Under the pieces are notes generated by a model. The model was not told the origin of the DNA, ran no database searches, and saw only the letters and a list, made by a program, of their open reading frames with translations. From DATARH01 sp963712835 (GTDB lineage: Bacteria; Pseudomonadota; Alphaproteobacteria; ATCC43930; CGMCC-115725), in contig CAVQJJ010000002.1 in the NCBI GenBank assembly GCA_963712835.1, positions 372,001 through 436,000 on the forward strand: 64,000 nt of DNA, in the 5' to 3' direction. This document shows, piece by piece, positions 51,286 to 59,912 of this stretch. Position 1 is the first letter of the stretch. The number at the start of each line of letters is the position of its first letter. Position numbers and translations under genes: made by a program.

Positions 51286-51759
51286 ATGACATTCCAGGTT
51301 CGACGCGTCGTCACCGGCCACGATGCCGACGGCAAGGCGATCGTCACCATCGATGACACAATCCCCGGCAACTCGGCGCGCCCCGGGGTGACGACGTGCG
51401 TCGCCTGGACCAGCGAGGGCTTCCCGGTCGACAACAACGGCCACGCCGATGAGGGCAAACGCCCGACCGGCACGACGCACGCCAATGGCACGGTGTTTCG
51501 CATCATCGAGTTCGCGCCGGGTAACGGGCCGCGCAACCACCGCACCAACTCAATCGACTATGCCTGCATCCTGTCGGGCGAGATCGACATGGAGATGGAC
51601 GGCAGGGAAGTTCACCTCAAGGCTGGCGACGTGATCGTCCAGCGCGGCACGATCCATAACTGGATCAACCGCGGCGCCGAGCCCTGCGTCATCGCTTTCG
51701 TGCTGATTGCCGCGCATTCCGCGGTGGCCGGCGGCAAGATACTGCCGGCGGTGGGCTGA
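51286..51759 (+). CDS. cupin-domain protein
   Basis: A 157-residue beta-barrel protein. Cupin motif 2 reads GDVIVQRGTIHNW and is well conserved; motif 1 (GPRNHRTNSIDYACILSGE) has one His and the C-terminal Glu pattern is weak, so the metal site may be incomplete. Substrate unknown. The next gene on the opposite strand starts its stop codon immediately at 51760. Confidence 0.85.
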   Translation: MTFQVRRVVTGHDADGKAIVTIDDTIPGNSARPGVTTCVAWTSEGFPVDNNGHADEGKRPTGTTHANGTVFRIIEFAPGNGPRNHRTNSIDYACILSGEIDMEMDGREVHLKAGDVIVQRGTIHNWINRGAEPCVIAFVLIAAHSAVAGGKILPAVG

Positions 51760-52473
51760 TCACGGCTTCGCGATAGCAGGAGGCGGCGCGGGTACAACCG
51801 TCCCGGCCGGGAGCGCCGGCACGGCGCTCGGCGCAATCGCCGGGGGTGAGAATGAGGCCGGTGCTATGGCTGAGGCCGGTGTCGCGGTCGCCGGCGGCGC
51901 GGGTGGACTGGCGGCGGCTTTCGCCGCGACGGCCTTTACCGCATCGACGGCGTCGAGCTGCGCGGTGACGAGGGCGGGTGAGACATCCACGCCAAGGGTT
52001 TTGCCGGTGGACGAGGTAAAGGTGACGGCGAACCCGTTTCTATGCGCGCGCAGGTAATCCGCCGGCAGCTCGGCGGCGAACTCATCGGCATACGAGCAGC
52101 CCTGATCGCAGGTGATCTGGTTGCGGCTGATCGGGATGAACTTGAGTTTGGCGTTGGTGGTATCGTAGACGCCGTTCCACAGATAGGGCCCGCCGTAATA
52201 ACTGTCCTCGACATAGAGCTGTTGCGCGGTTTCGCCGGTTTTGTTGTCGAGCCAGCTGCGCAGGCAGAAGAAGTTCGTGTCGTCGACGTCGAGAAACCGC
52301 GCGGTGTGCTGTTGCTTCGGGCCGACAAAGGCGATGAACCGGCCGCCCTGTTCCTTGGTTAGCTCGACGCCCGGGGCTTGCGGCTGCGGCGGCAGCTTTT
52401 CTTCGGGATTAAAGGCGGTGCAGCCGCCGAGGGCGAGCGCGAGCAGGGCACTCGCCGCAAGGTGCTTTATCAT
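51760..52473 (-). CDS. hypothetical lipoprotein with Pro/Ala-rich tail
   Basis: A 237-residue protein with lipobox LGGC near residue 18. The central domain (about 40-165) has four Cys-rich points, FFCLRSW and ITCDQGCSY, and may carry a disulfide. The last 70 residues are Pro/Ala-rich with PPAPPATATP-type low complexity, probably a flexible periplasmic tail. No family recognised. It sits four bases after the CaiB-family gene on the same strand. Confidence 0.75.
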   Translation of the reverse strand: MIKHLAASALLALALGGCTAFNPEEKLPPQPQAPGVELTKEQGGRFIAFVGPKQQHTARFLDVDDTNFFCLRSWLDNKTGETAQQLYVEDSYYGGPYLWNGVYDTTNAKLKFIPISRNQITCDQGCSYADEFAAELPADYLRAHRNGFAVTFTSSTGKTLGVDVSPALVTAQLDAVDAVKAVAAKAAASPPAPPATATPASAIAPASFSPPAIAPSAVPALPAGTVVPAPPPAIAKP

Positions 52474-52477
52474 GGCG

Positions 52478-53605
52478 TTATCCTAGGATGGCTGCGTTGT
52501 CTTCGCCGAGCGCCGGCGCACGTTTCGTGAATTCCGGCCGCGCGCCGTCGAACGACAGCGGCAGGCCGACCAGCGACAGCGCGCCGTTCTGCTGGATCTG
52601 GCCGAGCGCCTCGGTCTGCGCGTCAGCGACGACCTGATCCATCGCATTGATCGGGCCGCTGGGAATGCCTTGCGCTTCGAAGAGCGCCGCCCAATGGCCG
52701 CGCGTCTCGGTCTTGAAGATATCAGCGAGGATCGCGACCAGTTCCTTGCGATGGACGACGCGGCTGCCGTTGGTCGAGAAGCGCGGGTCCTCGGCGAGGC
52801 TCGGGCGGCCGAGCGCGGCGGCGAGCCGGCGGAACAGATTGTCATTGCCGGCGGCGACCATCATGTAGCCGTCCGCCGCCTCGAACGCTTGATAGGGGAC
52901 GATCATCGGCACGCCCGAGCCGTGGCGCGCCGGCACCTCGCCGGTCGTGAGATGATCGGCGAGCAAGATGCTCATCAGCGCCAGCGAGGTTTCGTAGAGC
53001 GAGGTGTCGACGATGCCGCCCTTGCCGGTGCGGTCGCGCTCGCGCAGCGCGGCGAGAATGCCGACCACCGCCCAGTTCGCGGTGCCCATATCGATGATCG
53101 AGGCGCTGACCCGCACTGGCGGGCGGCCGTCCTCGCCCAGGAGGCTCATCAGCCCCGAATAGGCCTGCATCATCGGGTCATAGCCGGGCCGTTCGCGCAA
53201 CGGCCCGACCGCGCCGAAAGCGTTGAGATTGCAGCAGACGAGGCCCGGCTTCTCGGCAACGAGCGCGGCGGGAGCGAGGCCATATTTATCGAGCGCGCCG
53301 AATTTGAGGTTGTGGATCACCACGTCGGCGCGTTCGAGGATGAGCCGCTTGAGACGGGCCGCGTCTTCCGGGTTGGCGAGATCGCAGGTGATGCCCTGCT
53401 TGCCGCGGTTGACCGCGTGGAAGCAGGTCGCCGCGCCCTCGGCGAAGGGCGGGCCCCAGCCGCGGCAGGCGTCGCCGCCTTTCGGGTTCTCGACCTTGAT
53501 GACCTCGGCGCCGAGCTCGCCAAGGATCATCCCAGCATAGGGCGCGGCGATCGAATGGCCGATCTCGACGACGACAAGCCCGGACAGCGGGTGGGCGGAC
53601 GACAT
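52478..53605 (-). CDS. CaiB/BaiF-family CoA transferase
   Basis: A 375-residue class III CoA transferase. Signature text: GAEVIKVENPKGGDACRGWG at the N-terminus, ADVVIHNLKFGALDKYGL, and the catalytic Asp in RPGYDPMMQAYSGLMS near residue 135. It transfers CoA between acids, possibly for a catabolic acid; the substrate is unknown. ATG 53605 follows GGAGAG. A 39-codon upstream extension is not conserved. Confidence 0.9.
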   Translation of the reverse strand: MSSAHPLSGLVVVEIGHSIAAPYAGMILGELGAEVIKVENPKGGDACRGWGPPFAEGAATCFHAVNRGKQGITCDLANPEDAARLKRLILERADVVIHNLKFGALDKYGLAPAALVAEKPGLVCCNLNAFGAVGPLRERPGYDPMMQAYSGLMSLLGEDGRPPVRVSASIIDMGTANWAVVGILAALRERDRTGKGGIVDTSLYETSLALMSILLADHLTTGEVPARHGSGVPMIVPYQAFEAADGYMMVAAGNDNLFRRLAAALGRPSLAEDPRFSTNGSRVVHRKELVAILADIFKTETRGHWAALFEAQGIPSGPINAMDQVVADAQTEALGQIQQNGALSLVGLPLSFDGARPEFTKRAPALGEDNAAILG

Positions 53606-53746
53606 GATGGCTCTCCAAGGGCGCTCTCCCGCATAGCCCTTAACAGTCTCAGACTTTGGATGGCAGAGCTTTTTTGTGAGCATCGATTCGCGACTAGATA
53701 TGGTACAGTGAACGCCCTCCACCCCAAAATGGCGTTCGAGGTTTAG

Positions 53747-54796
53747 GTGTTTTCCACGAAGACAGTATTCGTCGTTGGTGCTGGCGCCAGCCGAGAGGCC
53801 GGGCTGCCCACCGGGGACGAACTAAGGCCAATCATCGCAGATAAGCTGAACTTAAAATATGACTGGACTTCGGATCCCCTTTCTCCAAAAAGCGGGGACC
53901 GAGCAATAGCGGGCGCGCTGTTCCAATATTCGCGGCAAACACAACAGGATATGAACACCTTTCTTCCTGAAGCTTGGAAAATCTCGGAGGCGATGCCACA
54001 AGCTATATCAATCGACAATTTTATGGACGCACATTCCGATAATTTTGGTATTCAATTATGCGGAAAACTTTCGATTGTTCAAGCGATTCTAGAGGCTGAG
54101 ACGAACAGCAAATTGATGATTGATGAAAGGAAGCAAAAGCCCTTTGATCCAAACAGACTTTCTGGTACTTGGTACGAAGCATTTTTTAAAATGCTTACTG
54201 AAAATGTGCGTCTGAAAGACATTGACGACATATTTAAAAATGTATCATTCACAGTCTTCAATTATGATCGTTGCATCGAACAATTTCTTTTTAAATCTTT
54301 GCAAAACTATTATCGAATAGATTCTAATGATGCCTTTACTCTCCTTGAGAGGCTTAATATAAATCATCCCTATGGCTCGGTTGGTCAACTACTTACGCGA
54401 GGGCCCGGCGGGGCTGTAAGTTTTGGGGGCCAAAATCGCGGAATAAATCTAATCGATATTGCAAGTCAAATTAAGACGTTCACAGAGCAGGTCGAGGACG
54501 AAGCAGCCCGCGATGCCCTTCGAGCACAGGTACAACAGGCTGATACGTTGGTCTTCCTCGGTTTTGCATTTCATCAGTTAAATATGGAGCTTATAACCCC
54601 AGAGACAAAAAGCGAATGTCAGCGCACTTTTGGAACCGCATTCGGCATATCGGAAGCCGACATAGATGTGATTCAATTTGATATACATAAAATGCTTAAC
54701 AGACAATGGGGCTCTGGTCTCCAAATACACCTCAATAATAAGCTCACCTGCGCAGAATTATTTCCAAATTATTGGCGTAGTCTGTCACAACGGTAG
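53747..54796 (+). CDS. SIR2-like protein, AT-rich, unknown (possible NADase or defence role)
   Basis: A 349-residue protein. The N-terminus FVVGAGASREAGLPTGDEL (residues 8-26) resembles the SIR2 GAGAS-x-x-x-G-x-P motif. FNYDR at 171-175 sits at the SIR2 T-x-N-Y-D position, HPYG at 207-210 at the H-x-H-G position, and VFLGFAFH at 269-276 at the closing G-x-S-type strand. This supports an NAD-binding SIR2 fold. Relatives that act as NADases occur in anti-phage systems, but here no partner gene is present. Its base composition is strikingly low in GC compared with every neighbour, suggesting recent transfer. The start is GTG 53747, the first possible after an in-frame stop; there is no clear ribosome-binding site. 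Confidence 0.78.
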   Translation: MFSTKTVFVVGAGASREAGLPTGDELRPIIADKLNLKYDWTSDPLSPKSGDRAIAGALFQYSRQTQQDMNTFLPEAWKISEAMPQAISIDNFMDAHSDNFGIQLCGKLSIVQAILEAETNSKLMIDERKQKPFDPNRLSGTWYEAFFKMLTENVRLKDIDDIFKNVSFTVFNYDRCIEQFLFKSLQNYYRIDSNDAFTLLERLNINHPYGSVGQLLTRGPGGAVSFGGQNRGINLIDIASQIKTFTEQVEDEAARDALRAQVQQADTLVFLGFAFHQLNMELITPETKSECQRTFGTAFGISEADIDVIQFDIHKMLNRQWGSGLQIHLNNKLTCAELFPNYWRSLSQR

Positions 54797-54969
54797 ATAC
54801 TGAATTATTGTTTAGCTCGAACAGCGCTTCCATGTAACATTGACTAGCTGAACTTTCTACTCTCTGTGCCCGGAGCCTTGTCCCCGCGAGGCTGGGACGT
54901 GTCCGTGGTGAATTTATCGGCCGCCTCGTCTAAGGTGCGCGGCGAAGAAGATACGTCGGGGAGGACGAC

Positions 54970-56049
54970 ATGAAACGCAGTCAAGGGGAAATCGAGGACA
55001 AGGTGTCACAGCGCCTGCCGCGGCGCGCGCTGATGCGCGGGGTCACGATCGGCGGCGCGGCGGCGCTGCTGTCGCAGATGGGCGAGCAGGCGCGGGCGGC
55101 CGACGCCGGGCCGTTCCCCGATCATCCGAAATGGCGCTTCGTGTTTGTCAATCACGTCACCAACAACCCGTTCTTTGTGCCGACGCAGTACGGCATCCAG
55201 GATGCCTGCGCGCTGCTCGGCGTCGATTATCAGTGGACCGGGTCGGAGACCTCCGACGTCGCGCAGATGGTCAACGCGTTCAACACGTCAGTTGCCGCCA
55301 AGGCCGACGCGATCGCGGTATGTCTTGTCGATCCTCATGGCTTCGATCGGCCGGTCGAGAATGCGCTGCAGGCCGGCATCCCGGTGTTCAGCTACAACGC
55401 GGATTCGAAGAGCAACAAGCGGCTCGCCTATATCGGCCAGGATCTGTTCCTCTCGGGCCAGATGATGGGCGAGCGCATCGTCAAGCTGGTGGGGTCGGGC
55501 AAGGTCGCGATCTTCATCGCGACGCCGGGGCAGCTCAACCTGCAGCCGCGCGTCGACGGGGCGATGGACGCGATCAAGAAATCGGGCGCCGACATCCAGG
55601 CGACGATGATCGCCACCGACCCGACCGCCAATGCGGGCTTGTCGAAAATTCAGGCCTATTACCTCGGCAACCAGGATGTGAAGGGCCTGTTCGGCGTTTC
55701 CGGCGGCGACACGATGAACTCGGGCCTCATCAGCCGGCAATACAACCTGCCGGAAAAGGGCGTGAAGGCCGGCGGCTACGACATGCTGCCGAAATCGCTG
55801 GAGGCGGTGCGCGACGGGTTCCTCGAATTCGTCATCGATCAGCAGCCCTATCTCCAGGGCTTCTACACCGTGATGGAGATGTTCACCTTCAAGGTGTCGG
55901 GCGGCCTGGCCGGCGCGGCGGATGTCGATACCGGACTCAAATTCGTCACCAAGGACGCGGTGGGCCCGTACATGGAAACCAAGTCGCGCTACGAAGGCAG
56001 CGCCAAGGATGCGCTAATCGTCCCGCACAGCGGGCCGATCGGCGGGTGA
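54970..56049 (+). CDS. sugar ABC transporter substrate-binding protein (RbsB/FrcB type)
   Basis: A 359-residue periplasmic protein. The N-terminus has a twin-arginine-like signal (RLPRRALMRGVTIGGAAALL, 20 residues), ending near residue 45. The mature part is a periplasmic-binding-protein type-I fold: FVFVNHVTNNPFFVPTQYG, FNTSVAAKADAIAVCLVD, and IGQDLFLSGQMMGERIVK. It likely binds a monosaccharide such as ribose or fructose. Operon order binding protein-permease-ATPase resembles frcBCA. GGGGAGGA lies upstream of ATG 54970. Confidence 0.9.
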   Translation: MKRSQGEIEDKVSQRLPRRALMRGVTIGGAAALLSQMGEQARAADAGPFPDHPKWRFVFVNHVTNNPFFVPTQYGIQDACALLGVDYQWTGSETSDVAQMVNAFNTSVAAKADAIAVCLVDPHGFDRPVENALQAGIPVFSYNADSKSNKRLAYIGQDLFLSGQMMGERIVKLVGSGKVAIFIATPGQLNLQPRVDGAMDAIKKSGADIQATMIATDPTANAGLSKIQAYYLGNQDVKGLFGVSGGDTMNSGLISRQYNLPEKGVKAGGYDMLPKSLEAVRDGFLEFVIDQQPYLQGFYTVMEMFTFKVSGGLAGAADVDTGLKFVTKDAVGPYMETKSRYEGSAKDALIVPHSGPIGG

Positions 56050-56086
56050 GGGCGACTTCGGCGAGCGTTCCGGCCATGGTACCTGC

Positions 56087-56200
56087 CTCTCACCCGCCCA
56101 CGCCCCCGGCGTGGGCCCCTCCCTCTCCACGCAGGCGGGGTGAGGGATTCTGGCGCACTCCCTGTCCCCGCGAGCGAGGAGAGGGTTGGGGCGAGGGGCA
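56087..56200. repeat. dispersed palindromic repeat, family B, copy 2
   Basis: CTCACCCGCCCACGCCCCCG then GCGTGGGCCCCTCCCTCTCC, and further on GTCCCCGCGAGCGAGGAGAG: a degenerate family B element. It separates the binding-protein gene from the permease gene inside the operon. Confidence 0.7.
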
Positions 56201-56230
56201 GCCATCAGTCCCATCGCCGAGGAACACCCC

Positions 56231-57217
56231 ATGACGACGGAGAACGCAGCCGAGATAGGGCTGGCCCGCCGGGCCTACGGCTTCCTGCTGCGCCCGGAAG
56301 CCAGCGTCATCGTGGTGTCAGTGGCGCTCGTCGTTTATTTCGAGCTCGCGAACCGGAATTTCCTGACCAATGCCAATGTCGTGACCGTGTCGCAATTCGT
56401 CGCGGCGCCGGTGATCATCGCCTGCGGCGAGATTATGCTGCTCATCTGCCGCGAGATCGATCTCTCGGTCGGCCAGGTGTTCGCGCTGGCGCCGTTCCTG
56501 ATGCAGAACGTGCACGATTGGGGCGTCCCCGAGCCGGTCGCGATCCTCGTCGCGCTCGCCGCCTCGGCGCTGATCGGTCTGACGATCGGCCTCATCACCA
56601 TAAGACTGAGCGTACCGTCGTTCATCACCACACTCGGCATGCTGTTCCTCATCACCGGCCTGACGCTCACCATCTCGCGCGGCTACCCGGCCGACACCGC
56701 GGGCGGGCCGCTTTTGACCGGGATCATGGGGGTGTGGAGCTATTCCGAGATCGTCTGGGCACTGGTCGTCGTCTTCTTGATGCACGTGGTGCTGCGCCAT
56801 ACGCGCTGGGGCCTTCACTCCGTCGCAATCGGCGGCAATCCCGTGGCTGCGGCGGAGGCGGGGATTGCCATCAACCGCATCAGGGTCGCCAATTTCGTGC
56901 TGACCAGCACGCTTGGCGGGCTGGCCGGGCTGCTGGAGGCGTTTCGCGTCGGCTCGATCGACCCGCTCGCCGGCGGCAGCAACATCATGTTCCTCGGCGT
57001 CGCCTCGGGGATCATTGGCGGCACGGCGATTGCCGGCGGCGCCGGGACGATCATGGGCGGCCTCGTCGGCGGGATCATGCTCGGTGTGCTGCAGGACGGG
57101 TTCACCTTGCAAGGCATCAACGCGTTCACCTTCGACATCGTGATCGGCGCGGCGATCCTCATCGCGATGGTGGCGAACATCCATCTGGCGCGCTTGCGTG
57201 ACCGGGGGCCAAGATGA
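56231..57217 (+). CDS. sugar ABC transporter permease (RbsC/FrcC type)
   Basis: A 328-residue inner-membrane permease with about ten helices. The conserved EIDLSVGQVFALAPF segment near residue 77 and GGNPVAAAEAGIAINRIRV near 200 are family-typical. GGTAIAGGAGTIMGGLVGGI near 270 is the usual C-terminal motif. ATG 56231 follows GAGGAACACCCC; the upstream in-frame start lies inside the repeat and is rejected. The stop overlaps the ATPase gene by four bases. Confidence 0.92.
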   Translation: MTTENAAEIGLARRAYGFLLRPEASVIVVSVALVVYFELANRNFLTNANVVTVSQFVAAPVIIACGEIMLLICREIDLSVGQVFALAPFLMQNVHDWGVPEPVAILVALAASALIGLTIGLITIRLSVPSFITTLGMLFLITGLTLTISRGYPADTAGGPLLTGIMGVWSYSEIVWALVVVFLMHVVLRHTRWGLHSVAIGGNPVAAAEAGIAINRIRVANFVLTSTLGGLAGLLEAFRVGSIDPLAGGSNIMFLGVASGIIGGTAIAGGAGTIMGGLVGGIMLGVLQDGFTLQGINAFTFDIVIGAAILIAMVANIHLARLRDRGPR

Positions 57218-57982
57218 GCGACGCCAAGCCGGAAGCGATCCGCGCCGAGAACATCGTCAAGCGCTTTGGCACGGTGGTGGCGCTCGACGGGGTGTCGATG
57301 AATGTCGCGCGCGGCGAGACGCTCGGCATCCTCGGCGACAACGGCGCCGGCAAGTCGACGCTCATCAAGATTTCTGACCGGCTTTCACCAGCCGGATTCG
57401 GGCCAGATCTCGGTCGACGGCAAGCCGGTCAGCCTCGCCTCGGTCGATGAGGCGCGCGCCTTCGGCATCGAGTGCGTCTATCAGGATTTGGCACTCGTCA
57501 ACGGGCTCAGCATCTACCACAACATGTTCCTCAACCGGGAACCGTTGTGGGGCGGTTTCCTCAAGCTGCTCGACCATAAGACGATGCGGCGCCGCGCCCG
57601 CGAGGCGCTCGACGAGATCGGCGTCAACATTCCGTCGATCGACGTCGAGGTCGGGCAGCTTTCGGGCGGGCAGCGGCAGGCGATCGCGGTGGCGCGCGCG
57701 GTGTCGTCGCATGCGCGCATCCTGCTGCTCGACGAGCCGCTCGCGGCGATGGGCGCGCGCGAGGCGCGGCTCATCATCGACCTCATCGACCGGCTCAAGG
57801 AACGCGGCGACATCGCCATCGTGATGATCGCGCATAATTACGCGCAGACGCTCGAAATCTGCGACCGCGTGATGCTGATGCAGCACGGCGAGGTGACGTT
57901 CGAGAGCCACACTGCCTCGACCTCGGCCGAGGAGCTGCTCGAGATCGTGCGCCGCGAGTACCGTGCAGTGCGCGCCGGTTGA
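57214..57982 (+). pseudogene. sugar ABC transporter ATPase (FrcA type, single ABC domain), frameshifted
   Basis: The first part (57214 on) reads ENIVKRFGTVVALDGVSM and Walker A GDNGAGKSTLIKI, then the frame breaks. In the next frame the protein resumes as LTGFHQPDSGQISVDGKPV and continues with GIECVYQDLALVNGLS, LSGGQRQAIAVARA and ILLLDEPLAAMG to a normal end at 57982. Removing one T from the TTT at 57371-57373 restores one 255-residue ABC ATPase. A single-domain ATPase fits FrcA-type systems. Either a true mutation or a sequencing error; both upstream transporter genes are intact. Confidence 0.88.
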
Positions 57983-58006
57983 ACGCCCCAGGCGGTAGCC
58001 GATGAC

Positions 58007-58755
58007 ATGCGGTACGCGTTCATCGCTAGCGTCGCGTTGTTGGCTTCCGGTCCCGCTTTCGCCGGGCCGCCGTTTCGCACTGACGATCCCATCCCCGTCG
58101 ACGAGGGACATTGGGAAATCTATCTTTTCTCGATGGCGACAAAGACCCGCGGCGACATGTCTGGGACGCTTGCGGGGATCGACGCCAATTACGGTGCGGT
58201 ACCCAATCTTCAGCTGCACACGACGATTCCACTCAATTTTGACGCTCCAAGCGAGGCGGGCCTGCAGCTCGGCTCCGGTGACGGCGAGATCGGTGCCAAA
58301 TACCGATTTCTGACCGAGGATGAAAAGGATGAAAATGGCTGGCGTCCACAGGCGGCAATCTATCCCGCGATCGATTTCTCGACTGGCGACGCCTCCCGCA
58401 ACCTCGGTACCGGGCGAACCCATGTTTTTCTGCCACTTTGGGTGCAAAAATCTTTTGACCCCTGGGTGACCTTCGCCGGGCAGAATACGGCTTCAACCCA
58501 GGCCCGGGAAATTGCAACTTCTGGTATTTCGGATGGGCGGTCCAGCGCCAGATCACGGACAATTTTTCGCTCGGCGCTGAGTTTTTTCACCAGACGCCGG
58601 ACACGACGACCACCGCTGACCAAACCGGGTTTGATGTCGGCGCTGGGTATGACCTGAACAAACATTACCATTTGCTGCTTTCGGTCGGTAAGGGCATCCA
58701 GGGCAAGAGATCGAACGAATTGTCATACTATCTGGCGGTGCAGTGGACATTCTGA
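58007..58755 (+). pseudogene. outer-membrane beta-barrel protein (MetA/phenol-degradation-pathway type), frameshifted
   Basis: A signal peptide (about 1-19, ending AFAG), then FRTDDPIPVDEGHWEIYLFS and GDGEIGAKYRFLTEDE, as in small outer-membrane proteins of the MetA pathway-of-phenol-degradation family. Near 58478-58480 one base seems lost; in the other frame the protein continues as AEYGFNPGPGNCNFWYFGWA, then EFFHQTPDT and KGIQGKRSNELSYYLAVQWTF in parts, ending at 58755. The C-terminal aromatic residue of that frame (F before stop) is typical for a barrel. The reading before the break extends to 58657 with non-native sequence. Confidence 0.8.
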
Positions 58756-58855
58756 ACCGCGTATCGTTGCGGCGTTCTCGGTCCCCGCGGTCACTCTTAC
58801 CTTCTGGATCATCAAGATCGCAGCCACGACCCTGGGCGAGACCGGCGGCGACACG

Positions 58856-59536
58856 GTGACGATGACGTTCTTGCACGCCGATAAAAATGCCGATAATGGC
58901 GGCTATCTCATCGGGACCGCGCTGTTCCTTTCCGTTTTGGTGGCTCTTGTCATCTGGCAGATCGCGGTAAAGCGGTTTCATCCATTCCTCTATTGGGCGA
59001 CCATCGTCGCTTCGACCACCGCCGGCACGACGATGGCCGATTTCGCCGATCGCTCGCTCGGTATCGGTTACACCGGCGGTTCCACCTTGCTGCTCGCCTG
59101 CGTGCTGACCGCCCTCGCGTTGTGGTATCTGTCGGAAGGCACGATCGCGGTCGAGACCGTCAACACGCCGCGAGTCGAAGCCTTCTATTGGGCGGCGATC
59201 ACCTTCTCGCAGACCCTGGGTACGGCGCTGGGCGACTGGATGGCCGACACGTCCGGGCTCGGCTATGCCGGCGGCGCGGTGGTGTTCGCCGCCGGGCTCG
59301 CGGTGCTGGCCGGCCTCTATTTCCGGACCAGCGTGTCGCGCGTCGGGCTGTTCTGGGCGGCGTTCATCCTGACCCGGCCGCTCGGCGCGACGGTCGGCGA
59401 TTTTCTCGACAAGCCCAAGCCCGGCGGCGGCTTGGCGCTGAGCCGGCCGCTCGCGTCCGCGGTTATCGCGGTGCTCATAATCGCGTTCATTTTGCTATTG
59501 CCACAGCGCGCCGGCCGCCATCCCGAGCACGCGTAG
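58856..59536 (+). CDS. COG4705-like multipass membrane protein, N-terminus unresolved
   Basis: A protein of eight predicted membrane segments with internal repeats of a motif G-D (TTAGTTMADFADR, FSQTLGTALGDWMAD and ILTRPLGATVGDFLDKP), characteristic of an uncharacterised family. Homologous-looking text (AVTLTFWIIKIAATTLGETG) is encoded in the same frame from about 58784, before the first possible start (GTG 58856), yet no ATG, GTG or TTG occurs in that stretch. So the true start is lost, uses a rare codon, or a base is missing. The remainder is intact and 226 residues long. Confidence 0.75.
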   Translation: MTMTFLHADKNADNGGYLIGTALFLSVLVALVIWQIAVKRFHPFLYWATIVASTTAGTTMADFADRSLGIGYTGGSTLLLACVLTALALWYLSEGTIAVETVNTPRVEAFYWAAITFSQTLGTALGDWMADTSGLGYAGGAVVFAAGLAVLAGLYFRTSVSRVGLFWAAFILTRPLGATVGDFLDKPKPGGGLALSRPLASAVIAVLIIAFILLLPQRAGRHPEHA

Positions 59537-59654
59537 CCAGACAATAGCTTTTGCTGCCGCAATCGTGACTTTTAACGGCCCGCTTTTGTCAAAATTTAAA
59601 CGGTAAGTAACGTTGGGGTAAAATAAACAGAAAATTGAAACGGGTTGGTTGCAC

Positions 59655-59858
59655 ATGGAAACTACTACTCGTCCACGCCGTTTTGTGGGCGCTATGGCTA
59701 CCAACGAACATGCCGAATTCTTGCGCCGGCAAGCGGTGACACTAAGCGAATTGGCGCGGCGCTGGCCGCAAATCGCCGAACAGCTGCGCCGCCTCGCCGC
59801 GCAACTTGAAGAGATGGCCGACGAAGTCGACGGCATGCCGGGCCCGACGGAAACCTGA
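59655..59858 (+). CDS. small helical protein of unknown function
   Basis: A 67-residue hydrophilic protein, mainly one amphipathic helix: EHAEFLRRQAVTLSELARRW then LRRLAAQLEEMADEV. It could be a DNA- or protein-interaction helix bundle. The start is ATG 59655; upstream is AT-rich, with TTAAAC-17-TAAAAT as a possible promoter. No family recognised. Confidence 0.55.
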   Translation: METTTRPRRFVGAMATNEHAEFLRRQAVTLSELARRWPQIAEQLRRLAAQLEEMADEVDGMPGPTET

Positions 59859-59912
59859 CGCTCGGGTTCCCCGGTGCTATCTTGCCGGCAGCCCATAAAC
59901 GAGGATCCGGCG

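Noticed and set aside
53606..54969. Insertion-site repeats flanking the SIR2-like gene
   Set aside because: I looked for direct or inverted repeats on both sides that would mark a mobile element and found none.
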